Position numbers and translations under genes: made by a program
Source: Bryum argenteum
Lineage: Eukaryota; Streptophyta; Bryopsida; Bryales; Bryaceae
DNA length: 64,000 nucleotides
Direction of reading: 5' to 3'
Assembly (NCBI GenBank): GCA_037043015.1
Contig: CM073321.1
Location: 9,246,001-9,310,000, forward strand
Part shown: positions 11,084 to 22,676 of the stretch, piece by piece
Layout: each line of letters starts with the position of its first letter
Position numbering within the stretch: the stretch's first letter is position 1
Notes under the pieces: model-generated
Databases searched by the model: none
What the model was told of the DNA's origin: nothing
Seen by the model: only the letters and a program-made list of their open reading frames with translations

Positions 11084-12776
11084 TGTCGGGCCCTGTTTTT
11101 TACGACTTAGTGCTCAATATGTTTAAAATGCGCATTAAGAATAAGTATAGTGTCTAGAATCCGACCTAAGTATGTGATAGGCCGTATCTATAAGGAAAAT
11201 AAGTTTAAACATTTATATATTAACCTTAGAATGTAGTTTTGAATTAGAAGGACGGGTTCATGAACCCGTACTCTGCACTCGAATAGGCGAGGACGACTGT
11301 CAGAAGCCGAACAGGGCGGCTGAAGGCCGGAGTGGGTGGAAGGACAATTATGACGCGGAGTGCCAAAGACTTCTCCGTACAAGGTCATGATGGCGGATGG
11401 ACAGGTTATGATGGCCGGATACCAATCCGACCCTCCCTATAAAACGCGACCCGTCCGCTCTTGTCGTTACCTGCCTTCTCGCTTTCCTGCTTTCTCGCCC
11501 TCTCGCGCTCTTGCTTTCCGTCCTTCCGTTCCGATCCGGCCCCCTGGCCGATCTCAGCCCGATCACTCGTTACTTTTTGTCTTTCTTCTTTCCGATGGCA
11601 GGATCGGCGTTTGCTTCCGCTCCGGCGCAGGAGGAGCACAAGATCTTGATCAAGTTGGTGCTTCCGACCATTTCGGCCGAGGAAGAAGAGAAGAAGATGT
11701 TGATGGAGGACCTCGATCGGATGGGCCTGTCTAGCATGCTAGACACCCCGTGGGGACTACGCGATGCGGGAATGGTGCGCGAAATAAAGACGGGCGCGCC
11801 AAACCAGTTTGAAGGGATGATTAGAGAGAAGCCGACGTCCTGGATGGCCGATCATTGGAAGGCAGTTTACGGCCTGATCGGAAACAGCCGGGTAGGGTTG
11901 TGCAGCCGGAAACATAAATGGGCGAAGATGGTCTTCCAAGAGAAGCCGCACAAGAACAATGGCTACGCAATAGAGGACTGCAAGGAGCCGAGGGAGCGTG
12001 CGGTGATCATGTTCCTAGCGCCGATCATTCACGCGGAAAAGCCGCATCGAATCACCGTCTGGCTTGCCAACACCATCCTGGGGTCGGTGCGAGGAGAGCG
12101 GGAAGTCGACTAGGGTCTCATCATCCGCGACTATGTCGCCCAGCTCGCGGAGAACGTGGGTAAGAGCCAGCCGAGCCCTATCACCCCTTTCCTCTACTAT
12201 TTGTATTACAAGGAGGAAGTCCTGACGGAGGACGAGGAGACGGCCTACGAGATGACGTTGGCGGCCCTGAACAACGGAGTGTTCAAGTCTAAGGAGGATG
12301 TAGACAGCAAGGCTGTCTACTCGGACGAGGAGGACGAGGCCGGATCCGAGGAGGAGCAAACGCAGCCAGATGCGCCTCAAGAGCCGTCTCGCAAGGCAAC
12401 CCCACTACGAACGGAACCGGAGGTAATCATTCTTCCGTCCCCGTCCCCTCCTAAGAAGCCGACCCCGATCGGAGTCCTGACCGAGCGCGGCCAAGCTTCT
12501 ACGGCCGCGGACGATTACTAGGTTATGGCCGACTAGGAGAATCCGATGCAGCCTAACGGACCCGGCTTCCTCCACCTAGCACTCCGTCTGCAAACCATCC
12601 GGATCCGATGAGGAGGGCATGGTATCACTTCACAGAGGCTCGTGCTACGTATTTCTTTTATCAAGGGCTAATCGCGCAGATGTGTAAGGAGTTTGGAGTG
12701 CAGACCTTGCTCGAGGTGAAGCAGAAGTGGGACTCCAAGCCGACCGAGGAGCAGTACCATCAGTTGGAGAGGCAAT
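11084..12776 (+). mobile_element. LTR-like unit B, truncated at the CACTA left end
   Basis: It starts TGTCGGGCCCTGTTTTTT, the same terminus as unit A, has a TATA box (TATAAAA, near 11438) about 350 bp in and the ORF start at 11595. Similarity to units A and C stops abruptly at 12776, where a CACTA terminus begins. The missing 3' half is not found on the far side of the CACTA element. Confidence 0.8.
11595..12776 (+). pseudogene. Decayed LTR-borne ORF, copy B (3' truncated)
   Basis: ATG at 11595 (MAGSAFASAPAQEEHK) opens about 172 codons with LDTPWGLRDAGMVREI, DHWKAVYGL and KPHRITVWLANT, all shared with copy C. A TAG at 12111 interrupts it. The same frame resumes (PSPITPFLYYLY, an acidic tract, EPEVIILPSPSP) to a second stop near 12520. 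A further frameshifted stretch (HFTEARATYFFYQ...) runs to the CACTA junction. Function unknown; see copy C. Confidence 0.7.
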
Positions 12777-13132
12777 CACTATAAGAAAACCCTGTTTTTT
12801 GTGATGTCTTGTGTAATGTCTAATGTATTTGTGATGTCTTGCTGTCTTAAAAGATGTCTTCGAAGACGGGAGGATGTCTGTACGTCTAACGGGCACATTT
12901 TGGATTGGAGGGGCATGAAGACATCACCAAACAAAAAGATGTTGGTGAAGACATGGATGTCTTTGAAGACATCTCAATAGACATCAAACTGCCACGTTGG
13001 CAAGGGATTTTGGACCAGCAAGGTAAAAACAACCAAAATTTACTGGTGGACAGGGTAAAAAGCATTTCTGATGTTAAAAGAGTAGGTGAATGGGCAGCGG
13101 TTTTCAAAAGTAGAAAAAAAACATCACACTTA

Positions 13133-13170
<38 letters not shown>
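13133..13170 (+). repeat. Poly-T tract and AT-rich CACTA interior
   Basis: A run of about 37 T residues lies in the left CACTA arm, followed to about 13560 by AT-rich DNA without ORFs. Confidence 0.8.
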
Positions 13171-13174
<4 letters not shown>

Positions 13175-13657
13175 GCTAAATCATTATGTGACGTGGCAAT
13201 ACTGAAAATACTAATTTCAGGCTATTCTCACTATTTTTTCATTGGTCTATTTTTAAAAAAATAAATGATAATATACAATTATATTTCAAAAAAAAAAATA
13301 TTTTGTAAATTTTTATTATATTCAAAAAAATTAGAATATTTTAATTCTGTAATTTTTTATGATTTAAAAATATTTAAATATTTAAAAAATATTATATATA
13401 AAATATAATATCTATAAGATAACAATGGTGCCAAAAAAAAAGTAAAAGTAATTTCGTGGATATTTAATCCTCAAAAAACACGTGGACATAGATCAAAAAA
13501 GTTATTTATAGCGCTTTATCTACATGGCAACAAAAACTCCACGTCGGACCAGATGACAAGTCATTCAAAATCTAGTCGGATGTTTAACACAATGTCCAAC
13601 TTACCATAACTACAGTCAGGCATGAATATCCGCATAGACATTGTCGAACCCTGTTCT

Positions 13658-16600
13658 GGTACTACGGATGGCAGACCAATCTCGAGTAGTTCCGGTCGGC
13701 CTTCTCTCTTAGATTCCGTCCCGTGTAGGAAAGCAGACCTATTTGCTGAACTACGTGGTGATCCGGGTGGACGAGGGAAGACCATTCCGAATGCTGCTTG
13801 GACGACCATGGCTCTATCTGGCCAAGGTAGTGGTAGACTGGGGAGAGAAGGAATTCCGGGTTGGGAGACCCCCTGTCCGAATTCCTTGGAAATACGTCGC
13901 TCACGAAGGAGAGACCCGGTCTGAATCGAGGATTACACCTCGGATCGGTCGAGTCGAACCGGAGTCCCGGCGTGTTATCCGGTCGATGAGTTTACCGGAT
14001 TGGTGGAGAAGGATTTCAATTCCCGCAGCAGTCCCGGGAGAGGCACCTCTCCTGCAATCGGACCCACTCGGGGAAGGAAGGCCGACGTGGAGGATCGTTC
14101 CTTGGCGAATCATGTACCGCACTCACGGAGAAATGGGTACGCCAACAACTGACTAACCCGGATACCCAACCTGTACGAATGGGAGGGGGGAGTCACTTGT
14201 CATGGGGGGCGTTGGATCCGGATCCAGAGGAGAAGGGACCTGAGAGGATCAAGAACGTAGTCTCGCCCAAGGATTACGAGGAGATGGAAGTCCGGGCAGG
14301 ACGGAAGTTCTACGTGGGGAAGACGTTAACCGCGGAAGAAAAGGAGGAATGCCGCCAACTGCTGGCGGAGTATTCCGACGTGTTTGCCTGGACTCCGAGC
14401 GACCTGAGGGAGATTCCTTCTCACCTGGGGGAACATGAAATCGATTTGATCGATGGAGCCGTTCCGGTCAGACAATGCCAGTACCGGCTGAATCCGAAGT
14501 ACTCGCTGATGGTGAAGGACGAGATAGATCGGTTGCTGGATGCAGGGTTCATCTACCCGGTCAACAACTCGGAATGGGTTTCTCCGATAGTGGTTGTTCC
14601 GAATAAAACCGGAGCAGATGGGAAAGTGAAAATCCGTGTCTGCCAGGATTTCCGGAAACTCAATGCAGCCACCAAAAAGGACTACTACCCCTTACCCTTC
14701 ACCGATGTCATCCTCGATCATGTAGCCGATCGAATCAGATAGCTTCCTCGACGGATTCTCGGGTTACAACCAGGTATCTATCCGGGCTAGCGATCACCAA
14801 GACCACCTTCACGACGGAATGGGGACCTACGCGTTCAACCGGATGCCCTTCGGACTTTGTAACGCCCGGCACCTTCCGAGGTTGATGATTGACATCTTTA
14901 AAGATTTCTGCGACATTTCCTGAAGTCTTCATCGATGACTTCAGCGGTGTTTGGAGAACGGAATAGCCACCTCTCCCACCTTCGCCAAACTTTCCAAATA
15001 CTGCTGAGAGAGACGGACCTCAAACCGCATCCGGGTAAATGCTTCTTCGGCATGGAAACCGGGTTGCTTTGTTAGGACACGTCGTTAGTCGGCAAGGGTT
15101 GCAAGTGGACACGAGATAAGGTCAAGGTAATCCTGACCCTATCTCCACCCCGGACGGTGCGGGAAGTTCGAGGGTTCCTTGGCTATGTCGGGTACTACCG
15201 GAGATTTATCGACAGCTATGCACGGAGGGCGTCCCCTCTGACGGAGTTGCTGAAGAACAACGAGCCGTTCATGTGGACATCCGAACGGCAGGCTGCGTTC
15301 GAGGATCTGAAGAAGCAGTTGGTCAGTGCTCCAATCCTCTCCCCACCGGATTGGAAGAAGGAGTTCAATGTGACCATTGACGCGTCCGGATGGTGCCTAG
15401 GGGCCATCTTGTGGCAAGCGGACGACCAGGGGCGGGAGAACCCGATTTACTACGCTAGCGAGCGAGATGAGCTCCGCGGGCGCAATTACACCACCACAGA
15501 GAGAGAGCGTTAGCGGTGGTGTACTCCTCGCAAGAAGTTCCGGCATTACCTCCTCGGTTACAAAGTCGTGTTCCACACGGACCATGACTCACAAGTACCT
15601 TGTCAACAAGGTGACCATCCGGAAGGATTGCCCGGTGGATCCTACTCCTCCGGGAATTCGATTACGAGGTGAAGGTCAAATCGGGGAAAGCCAATTCCAA
15701 TGCAGAGTACCTCTCCCGAGGATGCGCGGGGACAAAGCTTTTGAGGATGTGCCGAGCCTTTTTCCGGACGAGTTTTCGGAAGGGAACCCGGTTCCCTCCA
15801 CAGAGTGTTTCACATTGAACAGGCACCCATATCGGACTATCGTGGACATCGTGGATTTTCGAGCGGGGAGTATCCGGAAGGTATGTCAAGGGACCGAGAA
15901 AAGCGTGTTCCAAAGACAAAATGGCACCGTATACCCTCCTATCCGGGATCCTTTTCCGGATGGGACTGATGATATCATCCGACGCGCTTGGAGCCTGATG
16001 AACGCAAACCGTAATGGAAGCACTTCACGCAGCGATTCGGGAGGACACCTCGCAATGGCGATGAGCACGGTGAACCGGATCAAGAGTACTGGTTATTGGT
16101 GGCCCTACATCATCCGTGACGTGAAGAAGTATGTTCGGAGTTGCGACCAGTGCCAGCGAACCGGTGCCCCGCAGACTAAGCACCACTGGCCACTGACCCC
16201 CATCATCCCCTTAGCCCCTTTTGTCAAATGGGGATTGACTTCATCGGTCCATCAATCCGGCCAGCGATGATCGGAAGAGGTACATAATCCTCGCCACGGA
16301 TTATGCCACCAAATGGGTAGAGGCCCGGGCTACAAGAGGAAACGACGCCCGTGTAGCGCCCGGTTCCTTTTCGAAGAGATCATGATGCGTTTTGGGTACC
16401 CACAGAGTTGGTGAGTGACCGGGAAAGCACTTCATCAACGACATTGTGGAGGATCGACCAAGAGGTATGCCATCAAACACCGGAAGACGACTCCGTATAA
16501 CCCGAAGGCTAATGGCCTTACGGAGCGGTCCAACGGAATCGTTGGCAAAATCCTCGAAGAAGATGGTGTCGGCACACAAGACGGATTGGGATCGCAAGCC

Positions 16601-17174
16601 GCCATCCGCCATACATGCCTACAACACCTCGGAGAAGACCACAACAGGAAGACCCCGTTCTTCATGGTGTTCGGACAAGAATGCATCCACGGCATTGAGC
16701 TCAACATCGAGTCTCACCGAGAATGGCAATCCGGATGGGGAAAAGAGTAGAGGATGACACCCCGGTGATGGCCATTGACAATTTGGAGGAGCCGAGGAGG
16801 AGGCCATTGAGAAAAACCGGGTGGAGCAAGAGAACCGTAAGGTAATCTCGACCGACGCCTTCCCGGGATCACGGAATCCGAACCGAGACGCCGGTCCTAT
16901 CTTGTCGACGGCAATGTTCATGGACTTCCCGGAAAACTCCACACCGGTGGATCGGACCTTACAAGGTCACGGAGGTCTTCGCCAATGGGTCATTGCGGTT
17001 GGAGGATTTGCAAGGTAACCCCTACCAACCCGAACGAACGGATCTCGAGTAAAAGGTACTACCCGGAATCAATTTCGAGGCGAAACCGTTCGAACCGGAG
17101 GATGCCTCGGTGATGATTCGATTAAAGACAATCATGTTGTGAGGACGAATGTGTTCGCGGGGACGCTCACATTT
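13658..17174 (+). pseudogene. Ty3/gypsy element C: protease end, RT, RNase H, integrase (multiply broken)
   Basis: Order: protease end (FRMLLGRPWLYLAKVVVDWG, about 13780); RT (14179-14742: WVSPIVVVPNKTG, KIRVCQDFRKLNAATKK, PLPFTD); after a frameshift FSGYNQV, FNRMPFGLCNA and the catalytic FIDDFS (about 14925); the RT/RNase H connection and RNase H (15157-15513: VRGFLGYVGYYRRFI, FNVTIDASGWCLGAIL); integrase zinc region (YWWPYI...CDQCQR, about 16090-16165); and integrase core (TTPYNPKANGLTERSNG, about 16480). At least six frame breaks make it inactive. Pol order RT-RH-INT is the Ty3 type. Confidence 0.85.
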
Positions 17175-17184
17175 AAGAAAGGGG
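17175..17184 (+). promoter_or_regulatory. Polypurine tract of element C
   Basis: AAGAAAGGGG three bases before the LTR start at 17188 fits the polypurine tract that primes plus-strand DNA synthesis, and it supports 17188 as the 3' LTR boundary. Confidence 0.75.
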
Positions 17185-17187
17185 TAA

Positions 17188-19821
17188 TGTCGAACCCTGT
17201 TCTCCAATATTTTTGTTTTTAGCAATTAATTAGGAGTAAAAGGGTAATTTTAGCAAGTGGAAATAAAAATCGGTCCGCTTAAACCGGTTTGTAGGTAGTA
17301 ATTTTGTGTTAGGATTCCTCGGCTAACCTTAGGGGATTTTAGAGCCTACCGGATACCCGTATTGATATCCGGGCCGATACCCGAGATGCCCGGATGGGCC
17401 GGTTCTCCTACCGGATTGATGACCGGGGCGCCGGGTCGACCCGAGAAAGGGCCGAAAAACTCGCGCGGGCGCCCGCGGCTGAACCACCGGCTCAATGATG
17501 ACCGGGGTAATTCCCGGTGTACGTCTCGAAAAGGGGGTGATGATGTCTCGGAAGGAGAACTCCGGTTTGTTGTTATTAGGAGCCGCCGCCTCCATTCTCG
17601 CCCATTCCATCCGCGCGTTTTGAGAGATCGAGCAATCTTGAGCGCTCAGCAATCCGCGAGAGTTGGAAAAGCGAAGTTCTGTGAGGTTAGGGTTTCGGGA
17701 AGTAGGGTTTCTACCGGAGTCAGTCCGGGAAGGCAGGGAGAGAGTATTTCCGGGCAAACTGCGGGAGAGTAGAACCGAGCAATGCCGAAGAGGAGGGAAG
17801 TCGTCCCATGGCGACCCGGGATGCCGATCCCCTCAAGTCGGTGAAGCCGCAGTGCCGAACTTTCCGCACCACTGGCGGAGCCGAGGAGGACCTCCTCCGG
17901 ATGGGGTGCGCCGGGCTGTACGATGCCCCGTGGGATTTGGCGGATCAGGCCATCATCGAGGAGACCGTCACCCACCGCTTCCCCGAGATGTACGTGTCGC
18001 ACCCCCAAAGGTGCCCACGGAGGGGCCGGTGCCCATGAAGGTCGAGGAAGTGTCCCTGCCCGTTTCGGAAGAGCAGGGGATCCCAGTTGATGGTGGCGTT
18101 CCGGAGGACAGAGAGGAAGACCGAGATGTAACTCCCCCTCGGGGAGGTGACATCCCGAGTGAAGTAGGGCTACCTGGTCCCTCCGAGGTGGAAGAGGCGG
18201 TAGAAGGAGAGGTTAACCCCTCTCAACAACCGGATGAGAATCCGGTGGACGGTGTCACGGGAGAAGAGGCATGACTCCCCGAGCAGGTTGAGGAGGTAGT
18301 ACCTCACCCGGAGGCCCAAGTCAACGAGGTGGGAGATCCGGGCGAACAGGACCAGCGAGAATGAACCCGTGGCCCCTCGGGGAAATGCAAGAGGAGCCCG
18401 TGGTCCCTCGGGAAGAAGTGGAAGCCCAACCCGTGCCCCCTCCATCGAAGTTGAAGGCACTCCGGGACAGGTGGAAGAGCCGGAGGACACAGTAAAACCC
18501 GAGGTTTTACATCGACACTCGGGTCGATCAAAGAGGCAGGTTCCCCTCCCCGCGAGTGGAAAGGCACTCCCAGGGGGAATACCCCCGCCGCCAGACCCCT
18601 CGAGCCGCCCCACGCCGCCGGAAGAAGATATTAATTAATAAATTAGTTAGGTTAGAGGTAGCTAGAAATAGTAGATGCCCTTTTGGCCACTCACCCGGGA
18701 ATCTCGGAGGCCCGGGAATTCCGGATCTGATAGGGTTTCCGGAAAATCCGAACCCTCTCAGACTTACCAAGACTCGCGGAGTCCTTCGGGTCTTTTCTGC
18801 GATCCACCTCTGTGAGTAAAGGTTCAATTTGCATCTGAAACCTTGCGTCCTTGCTGTGCATGTGTGAGTGATTTGCTTGGTATTTTGTGTAAAGTGAGGA
18901 TTGAAAACCGGTTGTGGGTACAAGAAGTCCCTTGTTGGTCTGGTAGTTCCGAGTCTGAGATATCCGAGGAGGGGATAGCCGGAGGAGTAACGCCGTCGAT
19001 GAAGAGGTCCCGATGAGAGGAGTCCGAGCGTCCCGGAGGTGTTTAGCGAGTGCCAAGGGGGTTGTGATTCCAACCGGATCGGGACGAGAGGAGTTGGGAT
19101 TGGCGAGTAAAGTCACCCCGCATAACCACCCCGGATGGGATATTCGGGTGAGGAAAGTCCACGACGGGAGTTGCACGTAACCCCGGTGCCGCCTAACCCC
19201 GATATACGTTAGTAGAAATCTCGTGGGCGGGGTAGTGAGATGCTACTCACTGCGACCGGATCACAAGTTGTGTCGCCTGAGAGAGAAGGAGAGAACCGGA
19301 CAATGCCGGTGTGACCTACCGTCTAAACAAATCACCCGACGGTAGCGGCAGATTGTAAGGAGGAACCCCGGGTAGAGAGAGAGAGCGGGATACGAGTATA
19401 GGTGAAACTCCAGTCACCCTAATCAACCGGAGGAGAGTGCCCATTCCGTGCTCTGTTAAAAACTTACAGGGAGAACCCCTCCGAGGACTTACGGAGGTTA
19501 AATTAAATCATCACTCACTAACATGCCCTAACCGGTCAAAGTAATAGTTTAGTTGGGGAGAGCAACCGGATCAGAATCAACCGGTCACCCTGGGGTTTTG
19601 GGTTAAGGAACCAGTCAGGTCTAAACTCTTGCGTTCCCTGATCCGGTACACTAGAACGTGTTGGTCGTTGTAGCGTCAACCCGGTGATCAATCCGGATTT
19701 CGTCTTGTCTTCACACTTCACAGAATCTCCGTGGAACGTTACCCGGAAGGTGGACCATCTTGCTAGGTTGTAAGGGTAAATTGAGTTAATTTTGGTCTCC
19801 TCGGTTCGGTAACTCACGACA
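17188..19821 (+). repeat. 3' LTR of element C, 2,634 bp
   Basis: It begins TGTCGAACCC after the polypurine tract and ends ACTCACGACA at the target duplication. It is unusually long and contains ORFs (next entry). A diverged inverted copy of its 3' half lies at 46499 to about 47560, sharing GGTAACTCAC at the end and a long CGGTC/CCGGA-rich stretch. Confidence 0.8.
17808..18274 (+). pseudogene. ORF start inside the 3' LTR of element C, related to the ORF of the 3.4 kb LTR units
   Basis: ATG at 17808 gives about 65 residues with EEDLLRMGCAGLYDAPWDL, which lines up with MEDLDRMGLSSMLDTPWGL of copy B. After a frame change the sequence reads an acidic, proline-rich tract (PMKVEEVSLPV, then EDREEDRDVTPPRGG). 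The order, a short conserved N-terminal domain then an acidic/Pro-rich linker, parallels the other family. The similarity is limited to about 35 residues, so homology is likely but not certain. Confidence 0.5.
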
Positions 19822-20670
19822 GACATCTACTCGGATGTCTATGAAGATGTTTTGCACGACATCCTCCTAAACATCATTTACTAAAAAGCGGCAGTACTTA
19901 AGGGTCTTTTTAGATTAATATCAACTTTTTCTCTTACTGCTTGCCCTCCATTGGCACAGGTCTCTGATTGAGGGTAATCCTCAAATACTTAAAGAAAATA
20001 TAAAAAGAAAATAAAAACAATAAACAATGTTTTTTGGCTTACTTCAAGAAGGAATTAAATATTATTTATTACTTATAGATTAGATTATTATAGTCTAATG
20101 GCAAGACTATACATTACTCTATCATCATCAACCAATATTATACAAATTAAAGCAAATTTACAAGAAATATGAATTTATGAAAGTAGCTATTTAATACAGT
20201 TTAGGAGACAATTCTAGAATAGAATGAGTATTAAGAAAGTTAGTTGGAAAGTTAGTTAGGGTAGAAATAAAAGGTAGTTAAGAGTTTAAAAGAGAGCCTA
20301 TCACCATGGAAGACTATAAATAGTCTCATGATTGTAATTCCACACTTTTTCTATCAATAAAGATTATTTGATTTGCTGTGGAAGAAACTCTAAGACTTAC
20401 AATACGTGCTTTGTTGTGGAAAGAACTTTAAAGCATCCGGTATTTGATTTATTGTGAGGGAAAACAAAAACCTTTTATAGTTAATATGTTGTGATTGAAA
20501 CCACAAGATGTCATCGATGTTTATGATAATGTTTGCGAGGATGTCTAAGATAACGTTCATGAAAAATGTCTAACATGATGTCTATGAAGATGTCGAAAAT
20601 GATATCTCTGACAAAGATCCGAAACCATCTACAGGGATGATTTTCATTGACTTCAATGGATGAACAGAGG

Positions 20671-20885
20671 CGGCTAGGGTTTGTTGCCGCCGCCATAGTT
20701 AGGTCATGAGACCTTTAAGTGGAATTAGAGGCCGCACGAAGCTCATTTTTGCCTTCATTATTTCAATGAGTTAGTGTTTGGAGTGTAGAGGCTAAGGTTT
20801 TCTTCTTCATGTGGCTAGGGTTTGTTGCCGCTGCCATAGTTAGGTCATGAGATCTTCAAATGGAATTACAAAGCTCATTTTTGCC
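20671..20885 (+). repeat. Direct repeat in the right CACTA arm
   Basis: A block GGCTAGGGTTTGTTGCCGC..CATAGTTAGGTCATGAGA begins near 20674 and recurs about 140 bp later near 20813, each time followed by similar GGAATTA...GCTCATTTTTGCCTT sequence. A local tandem duplication inside the transposon. Confidence 0.7.
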
Positions 20886-22211
20886 TTAGTTTTTCCAAAG
20901 AGTTTGTGTTTTAAGTATGGACGATTTTGAAATGATTTCCATTCAGTTTCAGAATGATTGTTAACTACAATAAGAGAATAGTATTTGTAGAAATCCAATA
21001 GCTCTCAAGAGTAGGTTTCCTTCTTCATGTGGCTAAGATTTGCTACTTAAGAGGTACTGGATTTCAAAAGCATCTTGTACAAGAAACCCTAAGACTTGAA
21101 GTATTTGATTTGTTGTGAAGGAAACCCTAGTACTTGTAGTATTTGATTTGTTGTAGAAGATGTCTATGATGATGTCTGCAAGATGTCTTAGAGCATGTCT
21201 ATGAAGATGTCTAAATGTGTTGATGGAATTCTGTTTTGGAAGGTCGGACATAAGGGGTCGGGCCAGCGAACACGATCCGAGGCCACGAAGCGACATGCGT
21301 GCTTGTAGGTGAGTGGAACAGATGTATGCATAGATGTCTATAACGTTGTTTTTAATGATGTCTAGAAGGATGTCCGAAGAAATGTCTAAGCAGATGTTTG
21401 CAAGAATATCTAACTGTGTCGATATCTTGAGGTTAGGAAGTAAACCATCTCAACCTGGGGTAGTGCAATTAAATGGAATTAAATCAAAAAATTTTTACCT
21501 TTACAAACCCTTCTTTAAATGCAATTTGATATTGGCTTATTGAATATGTGTAGCGGCGGGACATGTACATGACCATACACGGGTATCGACAAAGAAGCGA
21601 TGGAAGTGGAGGGACTTACGGAGTTCAAATTGTGGGTGCGTAGTATATCGTAGTTGTTGACAAAGCGTATTAGTAAATACTCTAGTTTGTGTTATCCGAG
21701 GTTTTAATGACCTAAGCAATATATGTTTGACTCATACTTTTTGATGTGACAAAGTTTACGATTGATGTTATGTGAGACGTCCGTGGATTACGATCGATGA
21801 CTATATAAACATCTAAAAATGTTATCCTAAATGTCCTTTCATATGCCCAAAAACATCAATAGTAATATTGTTGCAAACATCATGTTTAACACAAAACGTT
21901 GACATCGATGTCCTAGGGGATGTCGCTACAAACATCCGAGCAAACATCACAAACTTAATAAGGACATCAACGTAAACATCATTCTACGCACTGGAAACAT
22001 CTTATAAGACATAAAAATGGCTTCTAAGATATTTTGTAAGACATTGCATACGTCTTGCAAGACATCTTGTACAACATCTAAGTTGTCTTGCAAGACATTT
22101 AAGTCGTCTAAACTTATGTCTAAAACTATCATGATAGGAGCACAAAACCTCCGCAATATGTTGACGTGGCATGCCATGTCATTTTTCCAAGTCCATGTCA
22201 ACTTTTCCCGC

Positions 22212-22343
22212 GTGCCACGTCGGATATTCCCGGGTGCCACGTCGGATTTTCCCGGGTGCCACGTCAGATTTTCCCGGGTGCCACGTCATATTTTCCCGGG
22301 TGCCACGTCATATTTTCCCGGGTGCCACGTCCGATTTTCTCGG
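22212..22343 (+). repeat. 22-bp tandem repeat, six copies, each with a CACGT core
   Basis: Six exact-length units of GTGCCACGTC followed by a variable pair and ATTTTCCCGG (one has ATATTCCCGG, the last ATTTTCTCGG). Further GTGGCAC/CCACGTGG motifs follow to about 22480. In-phase ORFs through it are by-products of the repeat. Close to the CACTA right end, it may be part of its subterminal binding region. Confidence 0.85.
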
Positions 22344-22676
22344 GTCCACGTGGGATTCTGGCGCCGCCATGTCATCTTTCGTGGGACCATGTAAAATTCC
22401 ACATCATGATGAATTTCATCCCCATGTGGCACTGCCCGTCCACTTCAAGCTGATGTGTCATCTACGTGGCACCCACGTGGCACACTTTTTACCCTTCCAA
22501 AATTATCTTAAGACATCTTCGATCTTAAGACATTTTCTTGTCTTTACAGACGTGTGCTTAGACAACTGTCATGTCTAGGATGTCTTATCGTCTATAAGAC
22601 ATCTGAATTAATGACTACACTGTCTTTTTAGACATCATTTACAACATCACTAAAAACGCAGGTTTCTTATAGTGTC

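Larger units (their letters stand above)
13642..19821 (+). mobile_element. Nested Ty3/gypsy element C with target duplication GACAT; 5' LTR reduced to 16 bp
   Basis: GACAT occurs at 13637-13641 and 19822-19826, directly outside TG and CA termini. The first 16 bases after the left duplication (13642-13657, TGTCGAACCCTGTTCT) equal the start of the 3' LTR at 17188, then jump straight into protease/pol sequence. A deletion has therefore removed nearly all of the 5' LTR, the primer-binding site, gag and part of protease. The insertion lies in the GATGTC-type repeats of the CACTA element. Confidence 0.85.
12777..22674. mobile_element. CACTA (En/Spm-type) element, no transposase seen, with a nested Ty3 element
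   Basis: The left end is CACTATAAGAAAACCCTG at 12777. The right end, read inverted from 22674, is CACTATAAGAAACCTGCG. Both continue into a GTGATGT phrase, and dense GATGTC/GACATC repeats follow inside both ends (12800-13000, 19822-22640), as expected of CACTA subterminal transposase-binding sites. Without the nested 6.2 kb Ty3 element it is about 3.7 kb and has no recognisable transposase. The 3-bp flanks differ (AAT and TCA), and the two outer sides come from unrelated sequences, so the ends may not derive from one insertion. Confidence 0.7.

Noticed and set aside
22017..22578. Three overlapping plus-strand ORFs with regular CHVxFSRVP repeats
   Set aside because: Produced by the 22-bp tandem repeat read in three frames; no independent coding evidence.
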